NCBI GenBank assembly: GCA_030829545.1
Contig: JAURAI010000007.1
Coordinates: 1 to 64,000, forward strand
Direction of reading: 5' to 3'
Length of the DNA stretch: 64,000 nt
From: Candidatus Poseidonia sp.
GTDB lineage: Archaea; Thermoplasmatota; Poseidoniia; Poseidoniales; Poseidoniaceae
Shown here in pieces: positions 1-7,390 of this stretch. Position numbers and translations under genes: made by a program. Numbering within the stretch: the first letter of the stretch is position 1; each line of letters opens with the position of its first letter. A model generated the notes under the pieces. It was not told the DNA's origin. It worked only from the letters and a program-made list of their open reading frames with translations, and ran no database searches.

Positions 1-722
1 CGACCGCCCAACTCGTTCAAGCAATTTGTGAACAAGGAGGAAAAATTCTCTGCCAAACCTCGCTCATTCAGAAGGAGTTGGCCCACCTCTCTGGCATGCC
101 AGACCATCAATTTGTGGAACTGCCACCGATGATACCTGACGAGGCCCCTGAACCGTTGAGCGGCGGTGTTCAAGATGACAAAGTGAACATCGTTTATGCT
201 GGAAAAATGGCTCCCTTATGGGGGGTTGAACCTCTGCTTGACGTTGCCACTTCAGATATTGCCGTCAAGGTCATCGGCGATAAGATTCACAACGGTCCAG
301 CCGACGATGCAACCTTCCGTCGTCGCATGACCTCAAAATTGGAGACCAACGAGCACATTGACTGGATCCACCGTCTGCCTCGGGAAGAAGTCCTCAAGCA
401 TGTGGCCTTGGCCGATCTAGCATGGTGTGCCCGAGATGCGTATTTCGAGAGTCAAACTCGTGAACTGTCCACAAAAGTGTTGGAATGCATTTTTGTGGGT
501 ACGCCTCCTGTTCTGACCCGCTCCGTGTTGCACGAGGAATTGTTGGGTTCGGACTGGCCGTTCTTTGTCGATGGTCCCGATGACGATTCATGGACTGTTG
601 ACCTTCGAGTGAAACTTGAAACGGTCAATGAGAGGATCTCAAAACTCAAACCTCGACTTGAGAAGCACAACATTTTGACGGTATCTCAAACCTTTCGAAG
701 TACTCTGGGGGTGGGGGAATGA
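1..722 (+). CDS. GT-B glycosyltransferase, C-terminal part (5' end outside window)
   Basis: The reading frame is already open at the left edge, so the TTG and ATG codons near positions 78-100 are internal and the N-terminal domain lies outside the window. The visible part resembles the nucleotide-sugar-binding half of a GT-B (GT4-like) enzyme: a beta strand with YAGKM, a segment ending WIHRLPREEV, and an acidic region ELSTKVLE followed by GTPPVL, matching the usual donor-site glutamate and the following GxPvv loop. The likely role is sugar transfer during surface polysaccharide or glycoprotein assembly, judging from the downstream exporter and sugar dehydrogenase. Its TGA overlaps the ATG of the next gene (ATGA), so the two are translationally coupled. 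The sugar specificity cannot be told. Confidence 0.72.
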   Translation, partial: TAQLVQAICEQGGKILCQTSLIQKELAHLSGMPDHQFVELPPMIPDEAPEPLSGGVQDDKVNIVYAGKMAPLWGVEPLLDVATSDIAVKVIGDKIHNGPADDATFRRRMTSKLETNEHIDWIHRLPREEVLKHVALADLAWCARDAYFESQTRELSTKVLECIFVGTPPVLTRSVLHEELLGSDWPFFVDGPDDDSWTVDLRVKLETVNERISKLKPRLEKHNILTVSQTFRSTLGVGE

Positions 723-2122
723 ATGGACGAATTGACGTGGGCGATTGGGGGTCAGTCGTCAATTCAGGAAGTCCGGAGGAGTTGCTTCAAACCAATCTTG
801 AGGACGGTGTCTTCGAGGTTGTTTTCGGTAATAACATATTGTACATGAAAATAAGCAACACTCGGTTTTTAGATTCTCACCAAAGCCTTCTTGTTTGTTT
901 GAATGCGGCCATCAGCAGTAAAAGCAACAAGTCCCCTCCTTTTTTTTCTGGAGAAGGCATTGCTGCTTCGTTGCAATCCTGCCTTATCTCCATCTCCGAC
1001 CCCTCGACTCACATTGACGGGGTAAATTTAGGGTGGTACATCGGAAATGAAGAGTGGTTCTCTTTACAGGCAGATTTGTGTGCACTGCTTGACAGGTTAT
1101 CGGCTCATTTTTCCAAGCGATTGGTCTTTTTTGGTGGGTCAGGCGGAGGGTTTGCCTCCTTCGCCATCAGTCTTGGGCTGACTGTACCCTCAACGATCAT
1201 CGGCATGAATCCACAACTCGACATCACCCTGTATCCTACCGCCAATGTTTTTGCAACGAAGGCTTTCCCATCAATGGGGATTTCAAACAAAGAAAATTTC
1301 ATTGAAAACCGCGGCGCATGGGTAACTTTCTTTCAATCACAAGGGCTCGTGACAAAGGTAACGAAGGACTTGTTGAATCCTCTTTGCGATTACATTTTGT
1401 TGCAAAATTGGAACGATACGCATCACCTTCATCTTCATACGCCTTTTCTCTTGCCGAACATTGCGGAAAAGTCTCTCTCTGATTGGTTTGGCCACACCGA
1501 TGATCTTGGTTATGTCATTGGCCCTTGGGGTGACACCCACTCTGTTGTGTGGAAAGAACACATCTTGTTGTGTTTGTCAATGGCCTTGGATGGACAATCG
1601 TCCAGAGAAATCATTGAGGCTGTGGCGGACGAGTTCCTCCCTCGGCCAGTTAACAAAGCTCAAGACGAATCGCAGTTGTCTTTCCCTCCAATACATCCTA
1701 TCGGGTCCAACAAAGCCCCTCTTAACTTGGTTCGTTTTGATAGGGCCTTTTTTGAAAAACACAACATCGAAGAAAATATCTTTGATCTCTCTTTCTTGCA
1801 AAACTATCTCGTTGCGGGCCAAACAAATTTGGACATTTATGCTGTTCTCTGGGGCTTACAATGCTGGTTTTCTATGACAAAACCACATCTTGAAACCGAG
1901 GAAGAAGGTTGGAAAAAGGTTGATTTAGAATCGTTAGCGAAAATTCTCCGTGCTCTTAGCAATGAATTCAAACAGCGCAAGGCAATGAGTCATCATCGTG
2001 ATTTTTTGAGTCAGGTTGTGTCGTGTTTCATCGAGGCTACGGAACAGAATAGAGACTCACTTGATGCCACTTTGTGGAGTGAAATCATCACATTTCATTC
2101 TATCTTGAGCAATTCAGAATAA
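719..2122 (+). CDS. Alpha/beta-hydrolase-like protein of a surface polysaccharide locus
   Basis: A 467-residue protein with no signal peptide or clear membrane segment. Around residue 141 it has a glycine-rich nucleophile elbow (FFGGSGGGF), preceded by a hydrophobic strand, as in alpha/beta hydrolases. A later GDTHSVVW segment could hold the catalytic histidine. The family member is not recognised. Large hydrolase-like proteins of this kind occur in capsule and exopolysaccharide clusters, where they may modify the glycan or its acceptor. That role here is inference from the coupled glycosyltransferase upstream and the ABC exporter downstream. The ATG at 719 overlaps the upstream stop. The 3' end converges on the exporter ATPase gene. 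Confidence 0.6.
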   Translation: MNGRIDVGDWGSVVNSGSPEELLQTNLEDGVFEVVFGNNILYMKISNTRFLDSHQSLLVCLNAAISSKSNKSPPFFSGEGIAASLQSCLISISDPSTHIDGVNLGWYIGNEEWFSLQADLCALLDRLSAHFSKRLVFFGGSGGGFASFAISLGLTVPSTIIGMNPQLDITLYPTANVFATKAFPSMGISNKENFIENRGAWVTFFQSQGLVTKVTKDLLNPLCDYILLQNWNDTHHLHLHTPFLLPNIAEKSLSDWFGHTDDLGYVIGPWGDTHSVVWKEHILLCLSMALDGQSSREIIEAVADEFLPRPVNKAQDESQLSFPPIHPIGSNKAPLNLVRFDRAFFEKHNIEENIFDLSFLQNYLVAGQTNLDIYAVLWGLQCWFSMTKPHLETEEEGWKKVDLESLAKILRALSNEFKQRKAMSHHRDFLSQVVSCFIEATEQNRDSLDATLWSEIITFHSILSNSE

Positions 2123-2217
2123 GCCTTGAGCGTGTCTTGAGGTGGGCCGATGGAAACGATGTTTCCGTTTTCAACCAAAGCAATTCGCGTACAAATGGAA
2201 CTCATGAGCCCCATCTA
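2095..2217 (-). other. In-frame continuation of the exporter ATPase after the amber codon
   Basis: After the TAG at 2215-2217 the same frame stays open for 39 codons to a TGA at 2095-2097. The encoded residues (MGLMSSICTRIALVENG, then IVSIGPPQDTLKAYSELL) match the usual end of Wzt-type ATPases, where VSHD is followed by M, hydrophobic residues, a C/DR-type segment and a GxxxxxGxPxEVxxxY end. With one sense codon in place of TAG the protein would have 232 residues, a normal length. The tail overlaps the end of the convergent hydrolase gene by 28 bases. It shows that the reading frame is conserved; it does not show whether the tail is translated. Confidence 0.7.
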
Positions 2218-2793
2218 ATGGGAAACGATGACCACCGCACCCGAATCTTGAATCAATTGCTTGACCCGATCCTCACTCTTTTTTCGGAACGACGCATCCC
2301 CTACTCCAAGGACCTCGTCGATCAACAACAAATCTGGCCTAAAGGCCGTTGCAACTGAAATACCCAATCGGGATTTCATACCCGACGAGTAGGTTCGAAT
2401 TGGGCGGTCGAAGTGATGGTCAAGCTCGGCAAAGGATTGGATTTCCTCAATCAGGCCGTCAATTTGTTCTGTCGTTCGGCCCATCAATGCACCGTAGAGG
2501 TAGGCGTTCTCACATCCCGTCAGTTCTTTGTGAAACCCGACCCCAACGCCTGCAAGGAGTGAAACACTACCTCGAGCGGAGATGGTTCCAGAATCAGGGG
2601 GGAAAACACCAGCCATCATCTTCAGCAGCGTGCTTTTACCAGAGCCGTTGCGTCCGATAATGCCCAAGACCTCGCCCTGGTTCACTTCCAATGAAATGTT
2701 TCGAACGCCTGAAGGTTGAATGTCTTCTTTGCGATATTGCCGCGGCACTGGGTATTCCAGCGTTACATCCTCAAGCCGCATCACGACTGTCAT
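2215..2793 (-). CDS. Polysaccharide ABC exporter ATPase (Wzt/TagH type), ended by an in-frame amber codon
   Basis: Nucleotide-binding subunit of an ABC-2 polysaccharide or teichoic-acid-type exporter. Walker A is GRNGSGKST, the signature motif is YSSGM, Walker B is LLLIDEVLGVGD, and the H-loop is VIVSH. The frame stops at a TAG directly after the H-loop histidine, giving 192 residues against about 230-250 for the short members of the family. The same frame continues beyond the TAG with a family-like C-terminus (described separately), so the gene is either freshly broken, read through, or carries a sequence error. Its ATG overlaps the permease stop (ATGA), so it is the second gene of a permease-ATPase operon. 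Confidence 0.85.
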   Translation of the reverse strand: MTVVMRLEDVTLEYPVPRQYRKEDIQPSGVRNISLEVNQGEVLGIIGRNGSGKSTLLKMMAGVFPPDSGTISARGSVSLLAGVGVGFHKELTGCENAYLYGALMGRTTEQIDGLIEEIQSFAELDHHFDRPIRTYSSGMKSRLGISVATAFRPDLLLIDEVLGVGDASFRKKSEDRVKQLIQDSGAVVIVSH

Positions 2794-3650
2794 ACGTTCA
2801 CCACCGCCCGGTGTGCTTTCCTCTCAAAGACCATAGCGCCGAAAACATACCCTAGAAGCGCAATGGTGAGGCACATGGCATATCCATATCCGGGAATAGC
2901 AGACGACTCTCCCAGAACGACGTCCCGCATGCCTGTGATGGGTACGACGGTGGGATTCAAGTGCGCCACGATGGCGTGCCACCCATCTCCAAAGCGTGAG
3001 TTGAACATGTCATAGGTCCACATGACTGGGGAGAGAAAGAAGCCAGCTCTGACCAGGAAATTGATGAGATTGAGGATGTCAGGAATCTTGCAAGCGAGCG
3101 GAGCCAACAGCAAACCAATCCCCCAGCCAGTGAAGGAAAGCAGCAACAACCAAACGGGCAGCATCAGCAGGTTTGCTGTTATTGGTAGGTCATGAATGAA
3201 GTAAAACGGAATCAGACACGTGAGGGATATGACGGCCAGGACGGCGTTTGTCAGCGTGCCGCTTGTTGCAAAGACCGTTTTTGGCACCCGTGCAAATTGA
3301 AAGAGGTTGATTGAACTGCTCAATGATTTCGTCGAAGTGGTGAGTGACCTTGCAAACATCGTCCAACCGATGATGCCGATGATGATTTTCACCGGGTAGA
3401 GCGGGTCGGATGAACCAACCAGAATGGTGAAGATAAATGTGTAAACCACAGCAAGGAGTAGAGGCTCAAGAACAGCCCAAGTATAACCAAGATAAGCGCG
3501 GCGATAGCGTGCGTTGAGGTCACGTTTGATGAGCAGGCGTAGCAGGTGTCTGGAACGAAATAAATCGGTGAGCACAATGAACGGAAGACGATGAAGACTT
3601 CGTTTTCCCCACAATGGGATGAGCGTAGATCCCTTGTCGCTTGCATTCAT
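2790..3650 (-). CDS. Polysaccharide ABC exporter permease (Wzm/TagG type)
   Basis: A 286-residue ABC-2 membrane subunit. The N-terminal cytoplasmic stretch LLIKRDLNARYRRAYLGYTW is the conserved amphipathic entry of the TagG/Wzm family. About six hydrophobic segments follow, and the usual FFLSPVMWTYDM motif lies in the second half. Together with the ATPase encoded 4 bases overlapping downstream it should carry lipid-linked polysaccharide or a wall polymer across the membrane. The start at 3650 is supported by a TATA-like element about 26 bases upstream, which suggests a leaderless transcript. The gene is divergent from the nucleotide-sugar dehydrogenase, consistent with one surface-glycan locus. 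Confidence 0.9.
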   Translation of the reverse strand: MNASDKGSTLIPLWGKRSLHRLPFIVLTDLFRSRHLLRLLIKRDLNARYRRAYLGYTWAVLEPLLLAVVYTFIFTILVGSSDPLYPVKIIIGIIGWTMFARSLTTSTKSLSSSINLFQFARVPKTVFATSGTLTNAVLAVISLTCLIPFYFIHDLPITANLLMLPVWLLLLSFTGWGIGLLLAPLACKIPDILNLINFLVRAGFFLSPVMWTYDMFNSRFGDGWHAIVAHLNPTVVPITGMRDVVLGESSAIPGYGYAMCLTIALLGYVFGAMVFERKAHRAVVNV

Positions 3651-3672
3651 GCTTCGGGGTTTCTCCGTTCAC

Positions 3673-3680
3673 ACATAAAG
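3673..3680 (-). promoter_or_regulatory. TATA-like element before the exporter operon
   Basis: On the minus strand this reads CTTTATGT, centred about 26 bases before the permease ATG. That spacing is expected for an archaeal promoter whose transcript begins at or very near the start codon. Confidence 0.4.
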
Positions 3681-3783
3681 GCGACGACCCTTGAAACGGG
3701 CACCCCCCGTTTCTTTATCCTATGGCGAACACTCCAACCAGAAACTGATCAACCGCTATCTTCAATGCTTGAGGGCGGCAGGG

Positions 3784-5139
3784 ATGCCTATGGCCCTAAC
3801 AGCCGCGTTTGCGACGAAGATTTCCGATAACACACTCTCAGTCGGCATCATCGGCTTGGGCTATGTGGGCCTGCCAACCGCCATCGGCTTCCACGACGCG
3901 GGCTTCGAAGTCTGGGGCGTTGACGTATCGCAGCGCACCGTTGACATGGTGATGGCCGGGAAAAACCCCACTGGCGACCCAGACGTGGACGACATCGTTC
4001 CAGCACCAGGCACCGAACGCTGGCACATCACCACCTCCACGGCCGAAGCCGTTCCTCATTGCGATGTGGTTTTGGTCACTGTTCCAACCCCCATCACGCA
4101 CGATCTCAAGCCCGACCTCTCCTATGTGGAAGCAGCGGGGCGCGCTGTTTTCGAGGCGATTCCAAAAGGTTCGAACACCATCGTGGTACTCGAGTCCACG
4201 GTCTACCCCGGTGTCACCGCCCAAACGTGGATGCCCATCGTGGAGGAACTGGGTCTCATCATTGGCGAAGATCTCGAAATCGCCTACTGCCCTGAGCGTT
4301 TCAACCCCGGCGACCCTGCACACGGTGTCCGTCAAGTTGCACGCGTCATCGGCTGCTCAAACCCCGAGGTTGGTGAAGCATTGGTTACCCTGTATTCCAA
4401 ACTGACCAGCGAAGACGTTCGCTACGTCGGCAAACTCGAAGTCGCAGAAGCCGCCAAAGTCATCGAAAACGTCCAACGTGACATCAACATCGCTCTGGTC
4501 AACGAGTTGGCTCGCATTTTCCCTGCGCTCGACGTTGATGTGGAAGACGTGTTGTCCGCAGCGGCGACCAAATGGAACTTCCATCGCTACACGCCTGGTG
4601 TTGGCGTGGGTGGACACTGCATCCCCGTTGACCCGTACTACATGATTCAGCGCGCAGCCGATGTTGGCGTGCCAGCCGGCCTCATTACGGCAGCACGCGC
4701 TGTGAACCGGACCATGCCGAACCACGTCGCTCAAGTTTTGGTCAACATTCTCTGGAAAGCAGGCCTCTCGGCTGAGAACACGAAGATTCTCTTGCTTGGT
4801 TGGTCCTACAAAGCAGAAGTGGGCGACCCGCGAGAAACGCCCGCCGAACCATTGGCTGAAGCCCTTCATGAGAAGGGCATTGCAGTTGCCGTTTACGACC
4901 CACACCTCAGTTCGGAGGAGATGCCAGACCATGTCGAGTGGGTTGATTCGCTGGACATGGCAGAGGGTTACGATATGGCCGTCCTCGTTACCGCCCACAA
5001 GGCCTGTGTTGAGTTGGACTGGGCATCTCTCCTCCAGCAAATGAAGACACCTCTTCTGTACGACGGGCGACGCGTGCTCGATCTCTCAAGATTGGAAGCC
5101 ATAGGTTGGGACGTCCATGCGGTCGGTCGCCCAAACTAG
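3784..5139 (+). CDS. UDP-sugar (ManNAc/glucose type) 6-dehydrogenase
   Basis: Nucleotide-sugar dehydrogenase, which oxidises the C6 of a UDP-linked hexose to a uronic acid using two NAD+. The N-terminal Rossmann motif GIIGLGYVGLP, a central helix with VIENVQRDINIALVNEL and the catalytic loop GVGGHCIPVDPYY (nucleophile about Cys279) are all present. The C-terminal UDP-binding domain has LGWSYKAEVGDPRETPA. The pattern is closest to the WecC/UDP-ManNAc dehydrogenase branch, but substrate cannot be fixed by eye. I chose the ATG at 3784. The frame is open upstream to a TTG at 3691, which would add 31 non-conserved residues; an ATG at 3790 is also possible. It probably supplies uronic acid precursors for the glycan exported by the neighbouring ABC system. 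Confidence 0.92.
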   Translation: MPMALTAAFATKISDNTLSVGIIGLGYVGLPTAIGFHDAGFEVWGVDVSQRTVDMVMAGKNPTGDPDVDDIVPAPGTERWHITTSTAEAVPHCDVVLVTVPTPITHDLKPDLSYVEAAGRAVFEAIPKGSNTIVVLESTVYPGVTAQTWMPIVEELGLIIGEDLEIAYCPERFNPGDPAHGVRQVARVIGCSNPEVGEALVTLYSKLTSEDVRYVGKLEVAEAAKVIENVQRDINIALVNELARIFPALDVDVEDVLSAAATKWNFHRYTPGVGVGGHCIPVDPYYMIQRAADVGVPAGLITAARAVNRTMPNHVAQVLVNILWKAGLSAENTKILLLGWSYKAEVGDPRETPAEPLAEALHEKGIAVAVYDPHLSSEEMPDHVEWVDSLDMAEGYDMAVLVTAHKACVELDWASLLQQMKTPLLYDGRRVLDLSRLEAIGWDVHAVGRPN

Positions 5140-5445
5140 GGCATTGAGTGTGGTGGGACTATCTTAATTCAACCATTGAGACTTACTCAGAACGATACGA
5201 TCTTGATATCGTGGATTATATGTGGTCCAATAACATGATCGATGATGATTTCAATGATTAAACGCATGCAGCGAGAACAGGTGAAGTAAAATTTGCTGAA
5301 CTTATAGGGCCGGAAATTGACGAATTTCTCCGATGAGGCTGTAAAATTCTCGCTTTGACCACAGGATTTCGGCCGAATATGAACCAAGTGTTATACATCG
5401 GGCCCATGACGAACCGTCATAGCCAACTTTTGGCATGGTGAAAGA
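5140..5445. other. Intergenic region with small dyads and a probable promoter
   Basis: These 306 bases hold no convincing gene; the short minus-strand frame inside lacks recognisable features. Three small dyads are visible: ACGAT with ATCGT (six bases between) near 5190-5215, GAAATT-GACG-AATTTC at 5313-5328, and ATGACG-AAC-CGTCAT at 5406-5420. A TTATAC box lies at 5391-5396. Confidence 0.5.
5391..5420 (+). promoter_or_regulatory. Probable promoter and operator-like dyad of the PLP-enzyme operon
   Basis: TTATAC at 5391-5396 would place transcription start near 5420. The perfect dyad ATGACG-AAC-CGTCAT at 5406-5420 covers that point, a typical position for an archaeal repressor site. The remaining leader of about 25 bases contains GGTGAAAG shortly before the ATG at 5446, a weak ribosome-binding site. 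Confidence 0.4.
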
Positions 5446-6696
5446 ATGAAGTATCAACTCAAATGCTTGAAGACTGGAGATCTCATCGACGACAACTACA
5501 CCCTCCACTACACCAAAAATGCGCTGCTCCGTGCAGAATACAACGAACCCTTTCAACTTCAGGAAAGCGCTCAGGGCGTCTGGAAGTATATTTCTTGGCT
5601 CCCTGTTTCAAATGCCAACGAGTACGTTGCAGGAACGGTGACCTACAAGGCCGATGCGCTTGGAAAAGCCATGGGCCTCTCCAACCTATGGGTCACCTTC
5701 CACGGCTATTGGCCTGAAAAAGGCGGTTTGTGTCCTACGGGCAGTTTCAAGGACATGGAAGCCGTTCCAACCATTCAACGTCTACGAGATCACGGTGCAA
5801 AAGGGCTGATATGTGCCAGTGCAGGCAATACAGCACGTGCCTTTTCGCATTTTTGTGGACTCGACGGAATCCCTCTCATCGTCGTGGTCGGTAAAGATCA
5901 CGCCGACCGTCTTTGGGCGAGGCCCGAAAACTCCGCTGAAAGCGTTCGCTTGGTCGTTGTTGAAGACGGCGATTATTACGATGCGAAGACTGTAGCAAAA
6001 GGGATTGCTGCTCAACTTCCCGGGTGGCAAATGGAGGGCAGTGTTCACAACGTTGCACGTCGCGACGGGATTGGGAGTCTCATGATCGATGCAGCCTTCA
6101 CCATCGGACACCTTCCCGACCATTACTTCCAAGGCATTGGTGGTGGACCCGGGCCGATTGGCATTCATGAAATGGCAGTTCGTCTTATTGAAGAGGGGCT
6201 CTTTGAAGGCCCAGCCCCCCGTCAGCACCTTTCTCAAAATGTAGAACATCACCCCATTCACAAAGCGTGGCAGGATGATCGCGACCATTTGATTGAGTCA
6301 GATTTCCCTTCTGAGGACGTCGAAGTTTATTCGGATTATTTGATGAACAAAGGCCCTGCCTACGGACAGGTGGGTGCAGTTCATGATATTCTCGCGTCCT
6401 CGCAGGGCCAAACTTACATCGTTGAGCGTGAAGATGCGATGGCTGCTCGTGAACTGATTGAATCCACCAAAGGAATAGACATCATGACGCCGGGGGGCGT
6501 AGCGGCAGCAAGCCTTCAGCAGGCTTTGGCTTCGGGCGACGTGCAGGCTGATGATTGCATCCTTCTCAACATCAGCGGAGGAGGCTCGAAACGCCTCAAA
6601 GAAGATATTGAAACGCATTTGATTGAACCTTGGAAGACGGTCAAGAAAGCAACGGGTGTTGCCTCCATTCTGACGGCCCTTGAGAGCGAATCCTGA
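5446..6696 (+). CDS. PLP-dependent threonine synthase / cysteate synthase family enzyme
   Basis: A 416-residue fold-type II PLP enzyme. The PLP lysine is K102 in PTGSFKDME, followed by the ASAGNTARAF substrate loop, a phosphate-binding GIGGGPGP segment and a late NISGGGSKR motif. The N-terminus (KYQLKCLKTGD) resembles a degenerate version of the cysteine-containing start of threonine synthases. The threonine synthase-like protein of methanogens, cysteate synthase, has a similar overall plan, so the product could be threonine or a sulfonate such as cysteate. I cannot decide by eye. It is first in a run with bolA and the glutaredoxin gene (59 bases to bolA), and a possible promoter with a dyad lies upstream. 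Confidence 0.78.
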   Translation: MKYQLKCLKTGDLIDDNYTLHYTKNALLRAEYNEPFQLQESAQGVWKYISWLPVSNANEYVAGTVTYKADALGKAMGLSNLWVTFHGYWPEKGGLCPTGSFKDMEAVPTIQRLRDHGAKGLICASAGNTARAFSHFCGLDGIPLIVVVGKDHADRLWARPENSAESVRLVVVEDGDYYDAKTVAKGIAAQLPGWQMEGSVHNVARRDGIGSLMIDAAFTIGHLPDHYFQGIGGGPGPIGIHEMAVRLIEEGLFEGPAPRQHLSQNVEHHPIHKAWQDDRDHLIESDFPSEDVEVYSDYLMNKGPAYGQVGAVHDILASSQGQTYIVEREDAMAARELIESTKGIDIMTPGGVAAASLQQALASGDVQADDCILLNISGGGSKRLKEDIETHLIEPWKTVKKATGVASILTALESES

Positions 6697-6755
6697 GATT
6701 TGTCAAAGCGCAGGTTCAAAGATGGAGCGTCTGCTCAGGGAAACGAGGCGAGCAT

Positions 6756-7067
6756 ATGGTCGAGGCTGCGTGGGTTGAAGCGGAAGTGCTCAAAGCAGTC
6801 CCTGACGCCGTCGTTGAAGTTGTTGACCTGCATAATTCTGGCGACCACTTCCACGTCCGAATCATCTCCGATTCCTTTGATGGAATGCGCCCCCTTCAAC
6901 GCCAAAAGCAAGTTTTGGCCGTGATGAAGGCCCACATCCCTCATCCCATTCATGCGCTTGACCTCAAGTGCATGACGCCCGCTCAAGCAGCCACCGCTGG
7001 TGACACAGCGTTTGACCCCCACGGCGGAGGTCAAGGCGTGCATATCCGCCGTCTGAAAAAGGAATGA
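6756..7067 (+). CDS. bolA: BolA family protein
   Basis: A 103-residue BolA domain: VVEVVDLHNSGDHFHVRII carries the conserved GDHFHV motif, where the histidine helps hold a [2Fe-2S] cluster shared with a glutaredoxin. The middle FDGMRPLQRQKQV and HIPHPIHALDLKCMTP match the KRHRMV and IHALSIKTxTP regions of the family. BolA proteins act with CGFS glutaredoxins in iron-sulfur cluster handling and iron signalling. The next gene encodes exactly such a glutaredoxin and overlaps it (the ATG at 7064 lies across this gene's TGA), so the pair very probably works as one complex. This partnership is well known in bacteria and eukaryotes but is unusual in archaea. Confidence 0.9.
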   Translation: MVEAAWVEAEVLKAVPDAVVEVVDLHNSGDHFHVRIISDSFDGMRPLQRQKQVLAVMKAHIPHPIHALDLKCMTPAQAATAGDTAFDPHGGGQGVHIRRLKKE

Positions 7068-7390
7068 TAACCATGAATTGGACCCCAGAAGAACTGCAAA
7101 GCCTCGTGACCGACCACCCGATTGTCCTCTTCATGAAGGGCAGTCCTAACGAGCCACAGTGCGGCTTCTCGAACCGTGCAGCCCAGGTCTTGCAGCAACT
7201 CGGAGAAGAATTCGCTTCCGTGGACGTCCTCAGCGACCGCCTTGCTATTCCATCGATTTGTGCTTGGTCGGATTTCCCAACCATGCCTCAAATCTATGTC
7301 CACGGTGAACTCATTGGCGGATCAGATATCGCTCTTGAGATGCTTCAGGACGGTAGCCTGCGTGAAATGTACGACGCCGGCCGTCAGTGA
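7064..7390 (+). CDS. grxD: Monothiol (CGFS) glutaredoxin, Grx4/GrxD type
   Basis: A 108-residue glutaredoxin of the monothiol class. MKGSPNEPQCGFS has the diagnostic CGFS (Cys33 from the first ATG), FPTMPQIYVHGELIGGSDI has the cis-proline and the glutathione-binding GG, and the spacing is typical. These proteins hold a [2Fe-2S] cluster with glutathione or another thiol and deliver it or sense iron together with BolA. Two starts are possible, 7064 and 7073 (ATGAATTGG); the first overlaps the bolA stop and the second sits directly after it. What low-molecular thiol replaces glutathione in this archaeon is unknown. The last 7 bases overlap the end of the convergent ATP-grasp gene. Confidence 0.93.
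   Translation: MITMNWTPEELQSLVTDHPIVLFMKGSPNEPQCGFSNRAAQVLQQLGEEFASVDVLSDRLAIPSICAWSDFPTMPQIYVHGELIGGSDIALEMLQDGSLREMYDAGRQ

Noticed and set aside
2215-2217. Pyrrolysine insertion at the amber codon
   Set aside because: No Pyl synthetase, tRNA or biosynthesis gene is visible in this window, and the position after the H-loop is not one where Pyl is known; mutation or sequence error is simpler.
4357-5040. Minus-strand frame of 227 codons opposite the UDP-sugar dehydrogenase
   Set aside because: The plus strand has an uninterrupted conserved enzyme; the shadow has no recognisable motif.
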